From contig CAVFWQ010000052.1 in assembly GCA_963626285.1 (NCBI GenBank), forward strand, positions 1 to 14,805: a stretch of 14,805 nucleotides of DNA. The letters run 5' to 3'. Under the pieces are notes generated by a model. That model was not told the origin of the DNA, searched no databases, and saw only the letters and a list, made by a program, of their open reading frames with translations. This stretch comes from CAVDRM01 sp963626285. Its GTDB lineage: Bacteria > Bacillota > Clostridia > Christensenellales > Aristaeellaceae. This document shows, piece by piece, positions 12,177 to 14,805 of the stretch (its first letter is position 1; every line of letters begins with the position of its first letter). Position numbers and translations under genes: made by a program.

Positions 12177-13925
12177 ATGGAACAGATGATCGCCCTTACG
12201 ATTGACGGCGTCAAGGTGGAGGTTCCTGCCGGAACGACCGTTTTAGAGGCTGCAAAGCAGGCCGGAATCAACATTCCGACGCTGTGCTATTTAAAGGATG
12301 TCAATGCCATCGGCGCTTGCCGCATGTGCGTGGTGGATACCGGCGCTCGTGCGCTGCAGGCTGCCTGTGTGCTGCCCGCGACCAACGGCATGAATGTCAA
12401 AACCAACACCCCCGCCCTGCGCGAATACAGGAAGACCCTGCTGGAGCTTGTTCTGAGCGCACATGACCAGAAGTGCCTGTCCTGCGTCCGCAGCCAGAAC
12501 TGCGAGCTGCAGAAGCTCTGCCGCGATTTGGGCGTTGAAAACGGCAACCGCTTTGCCGGAAAGCAGATTCATTACAGCATTGACGACGCTTCACCGTCCA
12601 TCGTCCGTGACAACAACAAGTGCATCCTCTGCCGCCGCTGCGTTGCGACCTGCTCGAAGGTGCAGAATGTCGGCGTTATCGGTGCTGTCAACCGCGGCTT
12701 CAGCACGGCCATCGAATCGGCTTGGAACATGAAGCTGGCGGAAACCGGCTGCATCAACTGCGGCCAGTGCATCACGGCCTGCCCCGTCGGTGCGCTTCAC
12801 GAAAAGGACGGGACGGATGTCGTCTGGCAGATGCTGGGAGACAGCAGCAAGCATGTTGTCGTGCAGCCCGCGCCCGCCGTACGCGCCGCCTTGGGCGAGG
12901 AATTCGGCTATGAAATCGGCACCGGCGTGACCGGCAAGATGGTCGCTGCCCTGCGTCGTCTTGGCTTCGATAAGGTCTTTGATACCGACTTTGGGGCTGA
13001 CCTCACCATCATGGAGGAGGCCAACGAGCTGCTGGACCGCATCAAAAACGGCGGCGTTCTGCCGATGATTACGTCCTGCTCCCCCGGCTGGATCAAATTC
13101 TGCGAAACCTACTACCCTGATTTCATTCCGAATTTGTCCTCCTGCAAGAGCCCGCACGAAATGATGGGCGCTGTCATCAAGAGCTACTATGCACAGAAGG
13201 CCAACATTGACCCGGAAGACATCTGCGTTGTCTCCGTCATGCCCTGCACCGCCAAAAAGTTCGAGGCGAAGCGCGAGGAATTGGCCGGCACAGGCTATCC
13301 GGATGTGGATGCCGTCATCACAACCCGTGAGCTGGCACACATGATCAAGCAGGCCGGCATTGATTTCCGCTCCCTGCCTGACGAGGACTTTGACGATATG
13401 CTCGGTGAGAGCTCCGGCGCAGGCGTCATCTTCGGCGCGACCGGCGGCGTCATGGAAGCCGCGCTTCGTACCGCCTATGAAGCCGCGACAGGCAAGACGC
13501 TGGAGCAGGTTGAATTCACCGCCGTTCGCGGCATTGAAGGCGTGAAGGAAGCCTCCATTCAGGTGGGCGACCTGACCGTGAATGTCGCTGTGGCGCACGG
13601 TACGGGCAATGCTTCCAAATTGCTGGATGCCGTCAAGAGCGGCGAAAAGCAGTACACCTTTATCGAAGTCATGGGCTGCCCCGGCGGCTGCGTGACCGGC
13701 GGCGGTCAGCCAATTGTTTCCTCCGTCAGGAAAATGGAATGCGACCCGCGTGTCCTGCGCGCCGCAGCCCTGTACCGCGAGGACGAGAGCAAGGCCATTC
13801 GCAAGAGCCACGAGAATCCTGCAATCAAGCAGCTTTATGCGGAATTCCTGGGTCAGCCCAACAGCCATAAAGCGCATGAGCTGTTGCACACGCACTATAC
13901 CGCCCGCCCCAAGTACAGCAAATAA
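12177..13925 (+). CDS. hydA: Catalytic [FeFe] hydrogenase subunit, NADH-linked group A
   Basis: HydA reduces protons to H2, or the reverse, at the H-cluster. It starts at ATG 12177 after AAGGAGG and has 582 residues. Domains in order: a plant-type [2Fe-2S] (C37/C48/C51/C64); the His-Cys3 [4Fe-4S] site (H96/C100/C103/C109); two [4Fe-4S] motifs (C149/C152/C155/C159 and C192/C195/C198/C202); the H-cluster domain with L1 TSCSPGW (299-305), L2 MPCTAKKFE (355-363) and L3 EVMGCPGGC (497-505); and the small-subunit tail ending near KAHELLHTHY. L2 and L3 are complete. L1 has serine 302 where TSCCP enzymes have a second cysteine, a variant I recall from other NADH-linked clostridial hydrogenases. It is the last gene of the operon and is followed by a strong terminator. 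The maturases HydE, HydF and HydG are not in the window. Confidence 0.96.
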   Translation: MEQMIALTIDGVKVEVPAGTTVLEAAKQAGINIPTLCYLKDVNAIGACRMCVVDTGARALQAACVLPATNGMNVKTNTPALREYRKTLLELVLSAHDQKCLSCVRSQNCELQKLCRDLGVENGNRFAGKQIHYSIDDASPSIVRDNNKCILCRRCVATCSKVQNVGVIGAVNRGFSTAIESAWNMKLAETGCINCGQCITACPVGALHEKDGTDVVWQMLGDSSKHVVVQPAPAVRAALGEEFGYEIGTGVTGKMVAALRRLGFDKVFDTDFGADLTIMEEANELLDRIKNGGVLPMITSCSPGWIKFCETYYPDFIPNLSSCKSPHEMMGAVIKSYYAQKANIDPEDICVVSVMPCTAKKFEAKREELAGTGYPDVDAVITTRELAHMIKQAGIDFRSLPDEDFDDMLGESSGAGVIFGATGGVMEAALRTAYEAATGKTLEQVEFTAVRGIEGVKEASIQVGDLTVNVAVAHGTGNASKLLDAVKSGEKQYTFIEVMGCPGGCVTGGGQPIVSSVRKMECDPRVLRAAALYREDESKAIRKSHENPAIKQLYAEFLGQPNSHKAHELLHTHYTARPKYSK

Positions 13926-13942
13926 TTCACCTGATACAGCAG

Positions 13943-13986
13943 ACAGCCCGGCAGAAAATTCTGTCGGGCTGTTCTTGTATTTTTTG
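13943..13986 (+). terminator. Strong intrinsic terminator of the hydrogenase operon
   Basis: ACAGCCCGGCAGAA (13943-13956) pairs with TTCTGTCGGGCTGT (13959-13972), 14 positions with one G-U pair; the innermost pairs must open to form the loop. A T-rich run through 13986 follows. It begins 18 bases after the hydA stop. The stem is symmetric and may also stop transcription arriving on the minus strand. Confidence 0.88.
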
Positions 13987-13998
13987 TCATAGTACCGC

Positions 13999-14115
13999 TT
14001 CTGTATTTATCGGAACATAAACATTTGTGCGGTGATACCTTAAAAAAGCTATCTCCTGTTTTCGGATTGAAATTCAAGCCCGTTTTCCGGCTGTATGCCG
14101 CTGTATCGCTTAAAC
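13999..14115 (-). pseudogene. Degraded second copy of the cas3 3' end and its flank
   Basis: Read on the minus strand, this segment aligns with 1761-1881 on the plus strand: 100 of 117 aligned bases are identical by hand count, with one 4-base gap. It would encode SDTAAYSRKTGLNFNPKT and then GDSFF, against SDIAAYSRKIGLDLNPKA and GDGFF at the end of Cas3. The gap falls in the T run before the stop and removes the in-frame stop codon. The match continues about 40 bases into the non-coding flank, including an unbroken 18-base run (TTTTAAGGTATCACCGCA). Nothing of the helicase upstream of this tail remains; nrdR ends only 40 bases away. It is a remnant left by duplication, inversion or loss of another cas3 copy. 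A function for the shared element, such as a transcript end, cannot be excluded. Confidence 0.85.
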
Positions 14116-14133
14116 ATAAGGCAGTGCCTTTTT
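14112..14133. terminator. Short hairpin between nrdR and the cas3 remnant
   Basis: AAGGC-AGT-GCCTT (14118-14130 on plus) is followed by TTT on the plus strand and, read on the minus strand, is preceded by five A residues and followed by ATGTTT. It could serve as a weak terminator for nrdR on the minus strand. The stem has only five base pairs, so confidence is low. Confidence 0.35.
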
Positions 14134-14155
14134 GCGCGGCTCTGCCAAAGCATAT

Positions 14156-14632
14156 TCAATCCTGCTTTTTATCGTCCGTTCTTTCCTCCAGCACCCGCGC
14201 CATTTCCTGCATGAAGGTGGGAAGGTCGGTAAACTGGCGGTAGACGGAGGCGAAACGGATATAGGCGACGTCATCTAATTTTTTGAGTGATTCCATGACC
14301 GATTCGCCGATTTGACGGGTGGTAATCTCCTCCTGAAGAGAATTATAGGCGAGCTGCTCCACCGAGGAGACGATTTTTTCAATCTCGGCGGCGGACACGG
14401 GACGCTTATGGCAGGCGGCGATGATGCCGTTGCGAATCTTCTGGGGGTCAAACAGCTCCCGTGACTGGTCTTTTTTAATGACCAAAAGCTGCTGCTGCTC
14501 GATTTTTTCATAGGTGGTGAAGCGGCGGCCGCAATTGATGCATTCACGGCGGCGGCGGATACTGTTGCCGTCATCGGTTGGTCTTGAGTCCACCACGCGG
14601 CTGTCCGCGCAGTTGCAGAACTGACATTTCAT
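14156..14632 (-). CDS. nrdR: Transcriptional repressor NrdR
   Basis: NrdR is a zinc-finger and ATP-cone repressor that controls ribonucleotide reductase genes according to ATP/dATP level. The start is the ATG at 14632 (MKCQFC), about ten bases after GAAGGA; another in-frame ATG at 14656 precedes that ribosome site. The protein has 158 residues, normal for the family. The N-terminal zinc ribbon shows CQFC and CINC with the conserved VVDSRPTDDG and IRRRREC between them. FTTYEKIE leads into the ATP-cone (VIKKDQSRELFDPQKIRNGI), and the C-terminus has the conserved VAYIRFASVYR. It reads towards the hydrogenase operon. No nrd gene lies nearby. Confidence 0.97.
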   Translation of the reverse strand: MKCQFCNCADSRVVDSRPTDDGNSIRRRRECINCGRRFTTYEKIEQQQLLVIKKDQSRELFDPQKIRNGIIAACHKRPVSAAEIEKIVSSVEQLAYNSLQEEITTRQIGESVMESLKKLDDVAYIRFASVYRQFTDLPTFMQEMARVLEERTDDKKQD

Positions 14633-14668
14633 CGGGCGCACATCCTTCAAAAGCATAGCTGTAACGCT

Positions 14669-14697
14669 ATTATATCAGCAGAACGGGCAGTTGTCCA
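14669..14697 (-). promoter_or_regulatory. Promoter of nrdR
   Basis: On the minus strand a -35 box TGGACA (14692-14697) and a perfect -10 TATAAT (14669-14674) are 17 bases apart, with TG one base before the -10 (extended -10). Transcription should begin around 14662, about 30 bases before the ATG at 14632. Confidence 0.8.
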
Positions 14698-14805
14698 TAG
14701 AAAAATGGGAAGAGGCCGAAGATACATCCGTCATTCCGAACCCTTACAGTGCCGCCTTCCGCGTTTTCCGCTGCTTATCGAATTTCCTCGATTCCCTTCA
14801 ATACC

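Noticed and set aside
14118..14150. Short resemblance (GCTTTGGCAGAGC on minus) to the cas3 HD region near 98-110, which would make the remnant an HD-plus-tail deletion product
   Set aside because: The match is about a dozen bases with gaps and no supporting protein alignment, so it is likely chance.
14775..14804. Possible end of a minus-strand gene upstream of nrdR (reading VLKGIEEIR, then stop)
   Set aside because: Only nine codons are in the window; other frames are also open, and nothing identifies a product.
1..14805. CRISPR array, tRNA, rRNA, transposase or insertion-sequence ends
   Set aside because: I saw no regularly spaced direct repeats, no tRNA-like or rRNA-like sequence and no transposase motifs despite the cas3 gene and the inverted cas3 tails.

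Overview
The window looks like the chromosome of an anaerobic, H2-forming Clostridia-type Firmicute, probably a fermenter with moderate GC content. The evidence is a trimeric NAD-linked [FeFe] hydrogenase with its clostridial accessory genes, strong AGGAGG ribosome sites, sigma-A type promoters, an nrdR gene, and a sugar ABC transporter that lacks its own ATPase. No species assignment is possible from this sequence alone.

Layout. (1) Bases 1-1840: the 3' part of a type I CRISPR cas3 (end of the HD nuclease domain plus the whole helicase). The gene is open at the left edge. No other cas gene and no repeat array follow it. (2) 1841-2177: a non-coding stretch with a 16-bp perfect palindrome, two hairpins and a promoter. 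(3) 2178-5253: a carbohydrate ABC importer made of a binding protein and two permeases. A GAAA-loop hairpin separates the binding protein from the permeases, and a terminator follows. (4) 5526-8723: a tightly packed operon from a strong promoter. It encodes a DRTGG-like protein, an RsbW-like ATPase, a putative sensory (group D-like) [FeFe] hydrogenase, a second DRTGG-like protein and a PHP-domain phosphoesterase. (5) 8924-13925: a second, separately promoted operon. It encodes the NuoE-like HydC, a second GHKL ATPase, a small thioredoxin-fold ferredoxin, the NuoF-like HydB and the catalytic HydA, and ends in a strong terminator. (6) 13999-14115: a decayed second copy of the cas3 3' end and its downstream flank, on the minus strand. 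(7) 14156-14632: nrdR on the minus strand with a near-consensus promoter.

How they work together. HydA, HydB and HydC should form a soluble complex that exchanges electrons between NADH, probably ferredoxin, and protons/H2 (electron bifurcation or confurcation). The upstream operon looks like a sensing and control module. Its hydrogenase-like protein keeps all four H-cluster cysteines, but alanine replaces the proton-transfer cysteine and other active-site residues are changed. It sits among two ATPases of the anti-sigma/histidine-kinase fold, two small DRTGG-like proteins and a PHP phosphoesterase. A hydrogen- or redox-sensing relay that tunes hydrogenase output is a reasonable but untested reading.

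The most unexpected structural feature is the inverted pair of cas3 tails (1761-1881 on plus, 13999-14115 on minus; 100 of 117 aligned bases identical by hand count, one 4-base gap). They bracket the transporter and hydrogenase region. The similarity extends about 40 bases past the cas3 stop codon.
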